64,000 nucleotides of DNA from Antrihabitans stalactiti (GTDB lineage: Bacteria > Actinomycetota > Actinomycetes > Mycobacteriales > Mycobacteriaceae). This document shows positions 16,003 through 24,864 of this stretch, in pieces. The translations under genes were made by a program, and so were the position numbers. The stretch is from positions 62,001 to 126,000 of the forward strand of contig NZ_VCQU01000005.1 of assembly GCF_012932915.1 (NCBI RefSeq), given 5' to 3'. Position 1 is the first letter of the stretch. Each line of letters starts with the position of its first letter. Below the pieces are notes generated by a model, which worked only from the letters and a program-made list of their open reading frames with translations, did not search any database and was not told where the DNA came from.

Positions 16003-17097
16003 ATGACTGTGGCACTGGATTCGACCAGCGACCTCGACAATCGACGCACCCTCAGTGTGAGTCCCCTGATTGCTCCCGCCGAACTGCGGCGGCGCCATGG
16101 CGTCGATGCGCTCGCGGCAGCAACCGTCCGAAACGGCCGCCGCGCGACCGTCGACGTCCTCGATGGCGCCGACGACCGGCTGCTCGTGATCGTGGGTCCG
16201 TGCTCGGTGCACGACCCCGTCGCAGCACTCGACTACGCGCGGCTTCTCGCGGCGAAGGCCGCTGACCTCGACGATCGGCTGCTCGTCGTAATGCGTGTGT
16301 ACTTCGAAAAGCCACGTACGACGCTGGGGTGGAAGGGTCTGATCAACGACCCCCACCTGGACGGAACGTTCGACGTGAACACCGGACTCGGCATCGGCCG
16401 CCAACTGCTGTGCGACATCTCGTCGCTGGGATTGCCCGTCGCGTGCGAGTTCCTGGATCCGATCACCCCCCAGCACATCGCGGACCTGGTCAGCTACGGC
16501 GCGATCGGCGCCCGCACGGCGGCGAGCCAGGTGCATCGGCAGTTGAGCAGCGCGCTGTCGATGCCGGTGGGGATCAAGAACGGCACCGACGGCGACGTCC
16601 AGGTTGCGGTCGACGGGGTTCGTGCAGCCGGTGCAAGCCACGTATTCCCTGGTACCGACCTCGAAGGTCGCGCAGCGCTGATTCGTACCGCAGGCAATCC
16701 CGACTGTCACGTGATTCTGCGTGGCGGCAGCGGCGGGACGAACTACGACAGCGCGTCCGTTGCCGACACGATGGCGCGGCTGCGCAAGGCTGGCCTACCA
16801 GAGCGTGTCGTCGTCGACGCCAGCCATGGCAACAGCAACAAGGACCACAACAAGCAGGTGGACGTGGTCGAGAGCGTCGCGGCGCGAATCGCTGCGGGCG
16901 AGCGGGGGATCGTCGGCATGATGTTGGAGAGCTTCCTGGAGGCGGGCCGACAGGACCTGACTCTCGGTCGGGCGAGCGATCTGGTGTACGGCCAGTCGAT
17001 CACCGACGCGTGCCTGGACTGGGCGACGACAGCGCGACAACTCGACACGTTGGCCGATGCGGTCAGCGCACGTTGTGCGGGCGGAACTGCACGCTGA
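16003..17097 (+). CDS. aroG: 3-deoxy-7-phosphoheptulonate (DAHP) synthase, class I alpha
   Basis: A 364-residue DAHP synthase of the AroF/G/H type. GPCSVHD (65-71), KPRTTLGWKGLINDPHLDG, RTAASQVHRQLSSALSMPVG, GIKNGTDGD and DASHGNSNKDHNKQ are the class I active-site and metal-binding blocks. It joins phosphoenolpyruvate and erythrose-4-phosphate, the first step of the shikimate pathway. Class I enzymes occur in corynebacteria, whereas M. tuberculosis has a class II enzyme. ATG at 16003 has AGGA eight bases upstream. A Tyr-Trp-Phe leader peptide precedes it. Its 3' end overlaps the convergent AlkB-like gene by 35 bp. Which aromatic acid inhibits the enzyme cannot be told. Confidence 0.93.
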   Translation: MTVALDSTSDLDNRRTLSVSPLIAPAELRRRHGVDALAAATVRNGRRATVDVLDGADDRLLVIVGPCSVHDPVAALDYARLLAAKAADLDDRLLVVMRVYFEKPRTTLGWKGLINDPHLDGTFDVNTGLGIGRQLLCDISSLGLPVACEFLDPITPQHIADLVSYGAIGARTAASQVHRQLSSALSMPVGIKNGTDGDVQVAVDGVRAAGASHVFPGTDLEGRAALIRTAGNPDCHVILRGGSGGTNYDSASVADTMARLRKAGLPERVVVDASHGNSNKDHNKQVDVVESVAARIAAGERGIVGMMLESFLEAGRQDLTLGRASDLVYGQSITDACLDWATTARQLDTLADAVSARCAGGTAR

Positions 17098-17695
17098 TCC
17101 GTGGACCGACGGGGCGCGCGGTTTTCGGTACCGCGTGCTCCCAGGTGCGTTGGCAGCTACCGCCCATGACCAGGAGATCGCCATGCCCGACCTGGTAACG
17201 AATGGACTCCCCGCCGCCGCGCGGCCGCAGCAACAGCGACCGCGCTTCGCCGAGCGACACGATGGCGACCATTGTGTCCTCGGTGCGGCTGCGCCCGATT
17301 GTGTCGCCATGCCACGCGACGCTGTCCGAACCGTCGCGGTAGTAGCAGAGGCCCGCAGTGGTGAACGGCTCGCCGAGTTCGTCGGCGTAGTGGTCACCGA
17401 GGGCGGTGCGGGCGTGGTCGAGCAGCGGACTCGGCAGCGCGTCGTTCTCGTCGTAAAAGCATTGCAGCCGAGGGACATCCACCACCCGGTCGTACATCGG
17501 GCGGCGATCGGCGCGCCACGGCACGGTCTCGACCAGGTCGTTGAACAGTTCGTCGGACCCGCGGACCCAACCCGGAGCGAAATCGACCCACGCGCCATCG
17601 GCGAGGTGATTGCGCTGCAGCTCGGAAGGTAGATCGCCCATGTGCAGACCTGACACATCGACGTCGAACAGCGACGCTTGATGAGCTACGAACAT
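17063..17695 (-). CDS. AlkB-like 2-oxoglutarate/Fe(II) dioxygenase
   Basis: A 210-residue AlkB-family protein. The iron ligands are WHGD (His129, Asp131) and EHAVPK (His187), and PRISVQFR holds the 2-oxoglutarate-binding Arg199. LLLRPRGGGESIRYQVGHGDLLVMGG is the family's core strand block. AlkB enzymes repair alkylated DNA or RNA bases by oxidative demethylation. ATG at 17695 (MFVAHQASLF) is preferred over the longer frame. It overlaps the aroG 3' end by 35 bp in the opposite direction. Confidence 0.88.
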   Translation of the reverse strand: MFVAHQASLFDVDVSGLHMGDLPSELQRNHLADGAWVDFAPGWVRGSDELFNDLVETVPWRADRRPMYDRVVDVPRLQCFYDENDALPSPLLDHARTALGDHYADELGEPFTTAGLCYYRDGSDSVAWHGDTIGRSRTEDTMVAIVSLGEARSLLLRPRGGGESIRYQVGHGDLLVMGGSCQRTWEHAVPKTARPVGPRISVQFRPHNVR

Positions 17696-17795
17696 GTGTT
17701 CGATGCTAGATCGGCGTTCGGCCGGTCGCAACCATATAACCAGTCGTGTTCAACTGGCCCGCGACGGTAAGGCCACATCGTGGGAACCTCGAACC

Positions 17796-18440
17796 ATGAT
17801 CAGTAGCACCGCATTTTTCGGGGTGGCGGCCGTCGCCCTCGGAATGGTCCTCACGCCCGGGCCGAACATGATGTACATCGTCTCCCGAAGCGTGACGCAG
17901 GGACGACGGGCGGGGTTGGTGTCGCTCGGCGGAGTGGCCGTGGGGTTCGTGGTCTACGTGATCGCCGCCGCGGCCGGCGTCACCGCCGTGTTCGTTGCGG
18001 TGCCGGAGCTGTACCTCGCAGTGAAGCTCATGGGCGCTGCATATCTGCTCTGGCTCGCCTGGCAGGCCCTTCGTCCCGGAGCCGTGTCGGTCTTCGCGCC
18101 GGTCGCCTTGCCTGCCGATTCGAACCGACGGCTGTTTGCGATGGGCCTAGTGACGAACCTGCTGAACCCGAAGATCGCCATCATGTACCTGGCGTTGATT
18201 CCACAGTTCATCGATGTCGACGCTGGTCACATCTGGCTGCAGAGTCTGTTGCTCGGTGCGGTCCAGATCGGCGTCGCGCTATCGGTCAACAGCGTCATCG
18301 TGATCGGTGCGGGCGGCATCTCGACGTTCCTTGCACAGCGCCCCTTGTGGCTGCGGACGCAGCGATTCGCGATGGGGACCGTCCTCGGAGCCTTGGCCGT
18401 GAAGCTGGCCACCGACCACGCCAGGCCGGTGTCTGCCTAG
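17796..18440 (+). CDS. LysE/RhtB-family amino acid exporter
   Basis: A 214-residue membrane protein with six hydrophobic segments. ALGMVLTPGPNMMYIVSRSVTQGRRAGLVSLGG is the diagnostic LysE/RhtB N-terminus, and NLLNPKIAIMYLALIPQF the conserved central block. The family exports lysine, threonine, homoserine or similar compounds. It is divergent from the AlkB-like gene. A VOC-fold gene follows 29 bp downstream on the same strand. Confidence 0.9.
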   Translation: MISSTAFFGVAAVALGMVLTPGPNMMYIVSRSVTQGRRAGLVSLGGVAVGFVVYVIAAAAGVTAVFVAVPELYLAVKLMGAAYLLWLAWQALRPGAVSVFAPVALPADSNRRLFAMGLVTNLLNPKIAIMYLALIPQFIDVDAGHIWLQSLLLGAVQIGVALSVNSVIVIGAGGISTFLAQRPLWLRTQRFAMGTVLGALAVKLATDHARPVSA

Positions 18441-18469
18441 ATGTCGGTGCCGACTCGTACGGTCTTGCC

Positions 18470-18898
18470 ATGAGCAATTTCGAGTTTCAGGTTGTCGTCG
18501 ATTCGGCCGATCCGCACGCGCAGGCGAAGTGGTGGGCAGAGGCGCTCGGGTGGCAGTTCGAGCCCAGCGACGAGGCATTCATTCGCAAGATGGTCGACGC
18601 TGGCCACGCGAAGGAATCGGACACGACGGTGTGGGAGGGCGTGCTCGTCTGGCGGGAAGGTCAGGCAATCCGCGATCCTGAGCACCCGGGTCGGCCTCGG
18701 GTGCTCTTCCAGCTGGTTCCCGAATCGAAGGCGGTCAAGAATCGGCTGCATTTGGACATCCGGACCGGCGACGAACGAGAGGCAGTCGCCGAGCGCCTCA
18801 TCGCTGCGGGCGCAACGTTCCTGCATCGCGGCAGGCAGGGGCCGAGCGAGTGGATCACTCTCGCCGACCCGGAGGGCAACGAGTTCTGCGTCGCCTGA
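18470..18898 (+). CDS. VOC-fold (glyoxalase-like) protein
   Basis: A 142-residue single VOC module: FEFQVVVDSADPHAQAKWWAEALGW opens the fold and LADPEGNEFCV closes it. Proteins of this type (Glyoxalase_6-like) are abundant in actinobacteria and mostly uncharacterised; some bind metals and act on small oxygenated compounds. The start is ATG at 18470. Its stop lies 1 bp from the stop of the convergent TetR gene. Confidence 0.8.
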   Translation: MSNFEFQVVVDSADPHAQAKWWAEALGWQFEPSDEAFIRKMVDAGHAKESDTTVWEGVLVWREGQAIRDPEHPGRPRVLFQLVPESKAVKNRLHLDIRTGDEREAVAERLIAAGATFLHRGRQGPSEWITLADPEGNEFCVA

Positions 18899-18899
18899 T

Positions 18900-19439
18900 C
18901 TAGCGAGTTACCAAGTCCAGCAGGGCTTGTCGGAGGTCCGGGCGGGGGCCACCCGCGTACAGCTCTTGGAGGCTGATGTCGGCACCCATCGCGATGACTA
19001 GGTGCGCAACCGCGCGGACGTCAGGCCAGCCCAGCACCTCGAGGTCTGCTGATATGAGTTCTGAGAACATCGCATTGCGTTGCTGGACCTCGTCGAGCAG
19101 GTCTGCCTCGGTCCGGGCTTGGACGATGAAGGCTTTCGTTCCTCTGGTCTTCAACGTCGCATCGAGGAAGGCGAACAGGCCTGTCCGGAGCCGGTCGAGC
19201 CCAGGCTCTCGATCGCCGACAGCGGCGACGACGAGGGCTGCCAGCTCGTCGTGGTACCGGCGGTGCAGCGCGACGACATAGCTACGTCGGTCGGGGAAGT
19301 GTTGGTAGAAGCCGCCTTTCGACATGTCGGCTTCGCTTACCACCGCGTTCACCGAGAGGCCACGCAAACCGTGCTCGTCGACGACGGACATGCCGGCGTT
19401 GAGCAGGTTGTTCCGTCCCGGCTCTGCTGGTCGCGCCAT
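18900..19439 (-). CDS. TetR-family transcriptional repressor
   Basis: A 179-residue TetR regulator. The N-terminal helix-turn-helix reads NLLNAGMSVVDEHGLRGLSVNAVVSEADMSKGGFYQHFPDRRSYVVAL, including the typical GGFYxHFxxR. The ligand domain is unassigned. It is divergent from a secreted lipase, and a perfect 22-bp palindrome lies in the gap, so it probably represses both itself and the lipase. Confidence 0.88.
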   Translation of the reverse strand: MARPAEPGRNNLLNAGMSVVDEHGLRGLSVNAVVSEADMSKGGFYQHFPDRRSYVVALHRRYHDELAALVVAAVGDREPGLDRLRTGLFAFLDATLKTRGTKAFIVQARTEADLLDEVQQRNAMFSELISADLEVLGWPDVRAVAHLVIAMGADISLQELYAGGPRPDLRQALLDLVTR

Positions 19440-19479
19440 CTATGTCTCCTCGATTCGTGTCAAGCATACGATGGCGACG

Positions 19480-19501
19480 GTTGACCGACTGGTCGGTCAA
19501 C
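19480..19501. promoter_or_regulatory. 22-bp palindromic operator for the adjacent TetR regulator
   Basis: Half-site GTTGACCGAC, then TG, then the exact complement. GACCGACTGGTCGGTC-type sequences are common TetR-family operators. It sits 40 bp from the TetR start and 65 bp from the lipase start, in the shared promoter region. Confidence 0.75.
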
Positions 19502-19566
19502 GGTACTTTCACCTCATGGACGTCCAATCGCAGCTGCCGACTCTCCTCGCTCGCGGAAGGGCGATC

Positions 19567-20490
19567 ATGATCAGGCGTATCGCAATTCTGCTCGCCGCGG
19601 TGGGATTGACGCTGGCGTCCGGAGTCGGTCCAAGTGCGGCAGACGAGCCACTGCCAGTGCCGTACAGCTACCTTGCTGGTGTCAACGCGTCGCTGACAAA
19701 TCCCGGTGCCGCACCGCCCGGATCCAACGACTGGTCCTGCAAACCGACCGCCGACCACCCGAATCCCGTTGTGCTACTGCACGGATTCCTCGGAACGATG
19801 ACCAGTGCGTGGCAGACGCTGTCGCCGTTGTTGGCGAACAGTGGATTCTGCGTCTTCGCGCTGACCTATGGGGTGACGGCCAGCGATCAGGTCGGTGCGA
19901 TGGCGCCGATCGAACGCAGCGCGGCCGAGGTCGGGCAATTCGTCGACCAAGTCCGCGCTGCTACCGGCGCGGACCAAGTCGATCTTGTCGGTCACTCGAT
20001 CGGTGCGACCCTGCCGTTCTACTACTACAACTACCTCGGCGGAGCGGCGAAGGTCCGGCATCATGTCGGACTTGCACCCTGGTATCGCGGAACGACGCAA
20101 CTCGGCGCAGCACCAACGTTGTTGGCGCTCATGGGATTGCCCGTCATCGGTCCTGCGGTACTGCAACAATGTGGCGTCTGCGATCAAGCCCTGGTCGGGT
20201 CGCCGTTCATCGCGACGCTCAACGCGAACGCTGCCGTGGCACCGGGAATCTCGTTCACCAACATCATGACGCGCAACGAGGAAATCGCGACGCCGTACAC
20301 AACGGGCTATCTAGACGGACCGAATGTCACCAACATCGTTGTACAAGAACGATGCTCGCTCGACAACACCGATCATTTCCAGCTGCCCTACGATCCGATC
20401 GCCACGCAGTACGTGCTGAATGCGCTCGATCCCGCGCATGCGGTCGAACCGCTCTGCAGACCCGTTGTGCCGTTCGCGGGGGCGATCTGA
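19567..20490 (+). CDS. Secreted lipase/esterase (alpha/beta hydrolase)
   Basis: A 307-residue exported hydrolase. A signal peptide (MIRRIAILLAAVGLTLASGVGPSAADE) is followed by PVVLLHGFLG (oxyanion hole, HG at 72-73) and the nucleophile elbow GHSIG with Ser144. NTDHFQLPYDP near the C-terminus supplies the catalytic histidine. Cysteines near residues 95, 205-208 and 290 could form disulfides. It resembles lipases of the LipA/EstA type from rhodococci and streptomycetes. ATG at 19567 has GGAAGGG upstream. It is likely controlled by the divergent TetR. Confidence 0.87.
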   Translation: MIRRIAILLAAVGLTLASGVGPSAADEPLPVPYSYLAGVNASLTNPGAAPPGSNDWSCKPTADHPNPVVLLHGFLGTMTSAWQTLSPLLANSGFCVFALTYGVTASDQVGAMAPIERSAAEVGQFVDQVRAATGADQVDLVGHSIGATLPFYYYNYLGGAAKVRHHVGLAPWYRGTTQLGAAPTLLALMGLPVIGPAVLQQCGVCDQALVGSPFIATLNANAAVAPGISFTNIMTRNEEIATPYTTGYLDGPNVTNIVVQERCSLDNTDHFQLPYDPIATQYVLNALDPAHAVEPLCRPVVPFAGAI

Positions 20491-20497
20491 AACCACG

Positions 20498-20926
20498 TCA
20501 CAGGCTGACGGTCCCGTCGTCGTCGACATGCCAGCCAGGGTTGTGGGCGATCTCCCAGATGATGCCGTTGGGATCTTGCAGGTGCGCGTGGAAGATGCCG
20601 CCGAATGCACTTTCGCGCGGACTCTTGACCACGGCGCCGCCCGCGGCGGTGACGGCACGGACCAATTCTTCGACCTCGGCGCGGCTGTCGACGTTGTGGG
20701 ACAGGGTGACCCCCGAGATCTGCGAGTGGTCGGTGCCGGTGGCGAGGTCCTCGTTGAACTTGTCGGCGTCGAACAATCCGAGCAGCAGGCCGGGTGCCAC
20801 CTGGAAGAACAAGATTTCACCTTCGACGTCCATCAGCGGCGTCCAGCCGAGGCCGTCGCGGTAGAAGCGTCGTGCGGCGTCGAGATCAGCCGTGGCGAAA
20901 GTCAGGAAATTCAGCTGCTGCTTCAT
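20498..20926 (-). CDS. VOC-fold (glyoxalase/bleomycin-resistance-like) protein
   Basis: A 142-residue VOC domain: [24 protein letters not shown] at the start and [18 protein letters not shown] at the end, with a conserved metal-ligand-like glutamate (WEI). It starts inside the 3' end of the aminotransferase gene (41-bp overlap), so the two are translationally linked. The substrate is unknown. Confidence 0.8.
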   Translation of the reverse strand: MKQQLNFLTFATADLDAARRFYRDGLGWTPLMDVEGEILFFQVAPGLLLGLFDADKFNEDLATGTDHSQISGVTLSHNVDSRAEVEELVRAVTAAGGAVVKSPRESAFGGIFHAHLQDPNGIIWEIAHNPGWHVDDDGTVSL

Positions 20927-22097
20927 GAATCCTCCTCAGTCGATCGATCGCGGCGTGCAGTGTTTCGTCGCGCTTGCAAAAAGTGAAGCGCACCAGGCGA
21001 TCCCAGTCGGCCGGATGGTCGGTGAACACGCTGACCGGTACCGCGGCAACGCCGAGCCGCTCAGGGATCGCGCGGCAGAACGACATCGCATCGCCGTCAT
21101 AGAGCGGCGCGATATCGGCGCAGACGTAATACGTTCCTTCACTACGCCGGACGTCGAACCCGATCTCGGACAACGCAGTGGACAGCAGCGCGTTCCGCTT
21201 CTGCAGGTCGTCCCGCAGCCCTGCGATCCACGCCTGTTCGTGTTCGATCGCGTGTGCCACTGCGGGCTGGAACGGTCCGCCTGCGACGAAGGTCATCCAC
21301 TGCTTTGCGGCTCGGATCCCATCGATGAGTGGTGCAGGTGCGCATGCCCACCCGGTCTTCCAACCGGTGACGCTGAACGTCTTGCTGGCGCTGGACACCA
21401 CGACGGTGCGCTCGTACATGCCCGGCAGTGTCGAGATCGAGATGTGCTCACGCCCGTCGAAGGTGAGGTGTTCGTAGACCTCGTCCGTCAGGACGATCAG
21501 GTCGTGCTCGATAGCAAGGTCCGCTACGGCCGTGAGTTCCTCGCGACTCAGTAGCGACCCCGTCGGATTGTGCGGGGAGTTGATGATCAGCATCGCCGTC
21601 TTCGCCGTGATCGCACGACGCAGGCTGTCGACGTCCAAGGCGAAGCCGTCCCCGTCCGGGACCAACGTTGCTGTTCGCCGAACCGCGCCCGCAAGCGCGA
21701 CGGCAGCGGCGTAAAGGTCGAAATACGGCTCGATCAGGATGATCTCTTCACCAGGCTCCACTAGCCCGAGGACAGCTGCGCTGATCGCTTCACTCGCGCC
21801 GACGGTGACCAGGACCTGTGTGTCCGGGTCGTACTCGGTGCCGTAGCGCCTTGCTCGGTCCGCGGCGATGGCGTTGCGGAGCACCGGCATCCCTCGCCCG
21901 GGTGGGTACTGGTTGAACCCGTCCGCAATGGCCTGCTGTGCAGCCGCGAGCATCGACGCCGGACCGTCCGAGTCTGGAAATCCTTGACCGAGATTGACGG
22001 CGTTGTGGGCAATCGCGAGTTCGGTCATCTCGGCGAAAATCGTCGATTCGAACGGTCGCAATCGCTGGACTGTGCGACGCCGCGAACTGTCTGCCAT
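20886..22097 (-). CDS. dapC: Class I/II PLP aminotransferase, DapC-like
   Basis: A 403-residue fold-type I aminotransferase. [20 protein letters not shown] and [16 protein letters not shown] (PLP lysine Lys239) identify the branch that holds actinobacterial N-succinyldiaminopimelate aminotransferase (Rv0858c) and kynurenine/glutamine transaminases. Its position near XPB and its partner, as in M. tuberculosis, favours DapC of lysine biosynthesis, but substrate choice cannot be read from sequence. The VOC gene overlaps its 3' end. Confidence 0.8.
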   Translation of the reverse strand: MADSSRRRTVQRLRPFESTIFAEMTELAIAHNAVNLGQGFPDSDGPASMLAAAQQAIADGFNQYPPGRGMPVLRNAIAADRARRYGTEYDPDTQVLVTVGASEAISAAVLGLVEPGEEIILIEPYFDLYAAAVALAGAVRRTATLVPDGDGFALDVDSLRRAITAKTAMLIINSPHNPTGSLLSREELTAVADLAIEHDLIVLTDEVYEHLTFDGREHISISTLPGMYERTVVVSSASKTFSVTGWKTGWACAPAPLIDGIRAAKQWMTFVAGGPFQPAVAHAIEHEQAWIAGLRDDLQKRNALLSTALSEIGFDVRRSEGTYYVCADIAPLYDGDAMSFCRAIPERLGVAAVPVSVFTDHPADWDRLVRFTFCKRDETLHAAIDRLRRIHEAAAEFPDFRHG

Positions 22098-22114
22098 ACC
22101 CGCAGGCTAATCGA

Positions 22115-22141
22115 TGTCACGTTTTTCGAGGCTGTCTCGTC
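22115..22141 (+). promoter_or_regulatory. ECF41-type promoter (TGTCAC(G)-N16-CGTC)
   Basis: TGTCACG at 22115-22121, a 16-bp spacer, and CGTC at 22138-22141 match the ECF41 promoter motif as I recall it (TGTCACA, 16 bp, CGTC). It lies 50 bp ahead of the CMD gene, whose convergent neighbour encodes an ECF41 sigma factor. A direct sigma-target link is inferred. Confidence 0.7.
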
Positions 22142-22190
22142 CAGTCTTCGAAGGCCGCAACAGGGCGGCCGATCAACCTAGGAGATCGAC

Positions 22191-22766
22191 ATGGCCCGCA
22201 TCGCCGCCGTCAGCCCGCAAGAAGCCAGCCCGATGGTCAAGCTCGCGTACAAATACGCGAGCAAGCAATTCGGTGAGGTTCCGGAGCCGTTCGCGGTCGC
22301 CGCCAATCACAAGAAGCTGTTCTTCGCGATTGCCGTCGCCGAGACCGCAGCGCAGAAGGCGTCGACCGTCCTACCCGCGAATATTCGGGAGCTCGCCGTG
22401 TATCGCACTGCGTGGACCGTCGGTTGTTCGTGGTGTGTCGACTTCGGTGCAATGCTCATGCGCCTCGACGGGCTCGACATCGACAAGTTGAAGGAGATCG
22501 GCGACTACGCCACCTCGCCGCTGTTCAGCGAGGACGAGCGCGCTGCGATTGCCTACTCCGACGCGATGACGTCGACGCCGACCGAGGTCACCGACGAGCA
22601 GGTCGCTGACCTGGAACAGCGATTCGGGCGCGACGGACTTGTCGAGCTGACCTTCCAGATCGCACTCGAAAACCAACGGGCACGCATGAACTCGGCGCTC
22701 GGAATCACCGAGCAGGGCTTCAACACCGGTGACGCCTGCAAGGTTCCGTGGGCGGTGGACGCCTAG
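22191..22766 (+). CDS. Carboxymuconolactone decarboxylase/AhpD-like protein
   Basis: A 191-residue CMD-family protein with the redox motif CSWC (Cys79, Cys82) inside ELAVYRTAWTVGCSWCVDFGA, the AhpD-like active site. Such proteins act as alkylhydroperoxidase-like or disulfide-reducing enzymes. ATG at 22191 follows AGGAG. It converges on, and overlaps by 4 bp, an ECF41 sigma gene. ECF41 factors are known to be linked with CMD, oxidoreductase or epimerase genes (the COE group), which fits well. Confidence 0.88.
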   Translation: MARIAAVSPQEASPMVKLAYKYASKQFGEVPEPFAVAANHKKLFFAIAVAETAAQKASTVLPANIRELAVYRTAWTVGCSWCVDFGAMLMRLDGLDIDKLKEIGDYATSPLFSEDERAAIAYSDAMTSTPTEVTDEQVADLEQRFGRDGLVELTFQIALENQRARMNSALGITEQGFNTGDACKVPWAVDA

Positions 22767-23650
22767 AGCCGCACGCCGACGAGCTTCTCCGGGTTGGCCA
22801 TGTCGTAGGCCGCGGCAACGCGGCCGTCGACGACGGTGAAGCCCAAGACGCGGGCCGGGTAATCGGGTCCGGCGGGCTGGTAGAGGCCGAGTTCGCCGTT
22901 GACGGTGACGGGGTAGAAGGCCTCGAATCGATCCGGCCCGTACTTGCGGGTGAGGCCGACGAAGAAGCGCGCGATCTTGGTTGCGCCAGTGATCACGTTG
23001 ATCGCCGTTGTGGTCGTACCGTTGGCATCGCCGATGATCCTTGCGTCCGAGAGCAGCGACGCAACGATCGCATCGATGTCACCCGTAGCCATCGCCTCGA
23101 CGAATGCCGCCACTGCCTTGTCGTGCTCGTCGGTGGGAACCGGTGGCGGCGTAGCGGACACGGCGCTGCGAGCGCGTGATGCGAGCTTGCGAGCGGACGC
23201 GACACTGATGTCGAGGATCTCGGCGACCTCGTCGAACGGCACCGAAAAGCCATCGTGCAGAACGAATGCCACACGTTGTTGCGGAGTCAGCGTATCGAGA
23301 ACGACCAGGGCGGCAAGCCGGTTCTCCTCGCCTGCGACGACGAAGTCCAGTGGGTCCGGCTCACGCGAAGGACCTGCCGACAGCACGATCGGCTCCGGAA
23401 GCCATTGTCCGATATAGCTTTCCCGGCGGACGGCAGCCGAACGTAGGCGGTCCAGACAGATTCGGCCCACGACGGTCGTCAACCAGCCGCGTAGGTCGCG
23501 GATGCTGTCCTGATCGGTTGTTGCGAGCCGGAGCCAGCTTTCCTGCACGGCGTCCTCGGCGTCGGTAACGCTGCCGGTCAGCCGGTAGCCGACGGCCAGT
23601 AGATGGCTTCGGTGAGACTCGAAGGTATCCGCTAACGCTGTTGCAACCAC
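22763..23650 (-). CDS. ECF41-group sigma factor (SigJ-like) with SnoaL-like C-terminal domain
   Basis: A 295-residue sigma factor. Region 2 (AVGYRLTGSVTDAEDAVQESWLRL, DLRGWLTTVVGRICLDRLRS) and region 4 (LDTLTPQQRVAFVLHDGFSVPFDEVAEILDISVASARKLASRAR) are followed by the linker motif WLPEP and a C-terminal SnoaL-like domain ending NPEKLVGVRL. ECF41 factors lack an anti-sigma gene and are controlled by this fused domain. Here the usual DGGGK stretch is altered (DANGT). The start is GTG at 23650. The convergent CMD gene carries a matching promoter. Confidence 0.9.
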   Translation of the reverse strand: MVATALADTFESHRSHLLAVGYRLTGSVTDAEDAVQESWLRLATTDQDSIRDLRGWLTTVVGRICLDRLRSAAVRRESYIGQWLPEPIVLSAGPSREPDPLDFVVAGEENRLAALVVLDTLTPQQRVAFVLHDGFSVPFDEVAEILDISVASARKLASRARSAVSATPPPVPTDEHDKAVAAFVEAMATGDIDAIVASLLSDARIIGDANGTTTTAINVITGATKIARFFVGLTRKYGPDRFEAFYPVTVNGELGLYQPAGPDYPARVLGFTVVDGRVAAAYDMANPEKLVGVRL

Positions 23651-23769
23651 GTCGTCGAGCTTACCGAGAGTGCTGGGTCGAACTTAAGATCCGCCCTGTT
23701 TCGAACTGTTGACCCTGGTCGGGGTGCTTGGAAGTCTTGCCACACCGACAAACGAGCAGGGGATTTGTG

Positions 23770-24864
23770 ATGTCCAATAGACGAAACGGGCGGCCAACAC
23801 CGCGCGGTCTGCGCATTCTGGCGGCAGCTTCGGCTGCCATTGCACTGGTCTCCGGTGCCGCCGCGTGCGGCTCTTCCGACACCGAAACCACCTCCGACGG
23901 CAAGACGGTACTGCGCTACCAGGGCTGGGCCAGCGAGGTCACCTACCCCGAACTCGCAGAGAATCTCGGCTACTTCCAGAAGGTCTCGCTGAAGTGGGTG
24001 GGTGATACCACCAGCGGACCGCAGGACATTCAGTCCGCCGCGACCGGGCAGACCGAGTACGGCGGCGCGTTCAACGGCGCAATAGTCAAACTGGCGGCAG
24101 CGAATTCGCCGATCAAGGCGGTCACCGGCTATTACGGCGCCGACCCGGAGACATACACGGGCTATTACGTGTTGGACGGCAGCCCGATTCGCAGCGCGCG
24201 CGACCTCATCGGCAAGAAGGTCGGCATGAATACCCTTGGTGCGCATCATGAGTTCGTGGTTCGTGAGTGGCTTTCGCAGCAAGGTCTCACCGCCGACGAG
24301 ATCAAGCAGGTCGAGCTGATCGTCGTGCCACCGGTCAACACCGAACAGGCGCTCCGGTCGGGTCAGATCGATGTGGGCGCGCTGCAGAAGGTATTCCGCG
24401 ACAGGGCAGTCGATCGTGGCGGAATCCGGCCGCTGTTCACCGACGAATCGCTGTTCGGCGCATTCACGTACGGCAGCTACGTATTCCGCAACGACTTCAT
24501 CGACAAGCACAAAGACGCCGTCGCAGACTTCGTGCAGGGCACCGCGCGTGCGCTCCGCTGGGCGCAGACCACGCCACGCGCCGAAGTGATCGAGAAGTTC
24601 AAATCGATCATCAACGGTCGCGGTCGTAACGAGAACACCGAACTCACCAAGTACTGGAAGTCGACGAGCGTCGCCGGACCGGGTGGAGTGATCGCGGACA
24701 AGGAAATTCAGTTGTGGATCGACTGGCTGGTCCGCAACGGTGAGCTCGCACAGGGTGCGTTGAAGTCGACGGACCTCTACACGAACGAATTCAATCCGTA
24801 CTCCAACGGGACCTATCCGAGCGACAGTGGTTCGAACGGCCAAGCGCTGGGGCCGGCGAAGTGA
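23770..24864 (+). CDS. Sulfonate/taurine-type ABC substrate-binding lipoprotein (SsuA/NMT1-like)
   Basis: A 364-residue lipoprotein with signal peptide and lipobox (ALVSGAAACGSS). The body (TVLRYQGWASEVTYPELAENLGYF, QTEYGGAFNGAIVKLAAANSPIKAVTGYYG, VGMNTLGAHHEFVVREWL) follows the SsuA/TauA/NrtA pattern. It captures a small anionic compound, probably an organosulfonate, for the ABC transporter encoded next. ATG at 23770 directly follows an in-frame GTG. It is first in a run of five genes. Confidence 0.85.
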   Translation: MSNRRNGRPTPRGLRILAAASAAIALVSGAAACGSSDTETTSDGKTVLRYQGWASEVTYPELAENLGYFQKVSLKWVGDTTSGPQDIQSAATGQTEYGGAFNGAIVKLAAANSPIKAVTGYYGADPETYTGYYVLDGSPIRSARDLIGKKVGMNTLGAHHEFVVREWLSQQGLTADEIKQVELIVVPPVNTEQALRSGQIDVGALQKVFRDRAVDRGGIRPLFTDESLFGAFTYGSYVFRNDFIDKHKDAVADFVQGTARALRWAQTTPRAEVIEKFKSIINGRGRNENTELTKYWKSTSVAGPGGVIADKEIQLWIDWLVRNGELAQGALKSTDLYTNEFNPYSNGTYPSDSGSNGQALGPAK

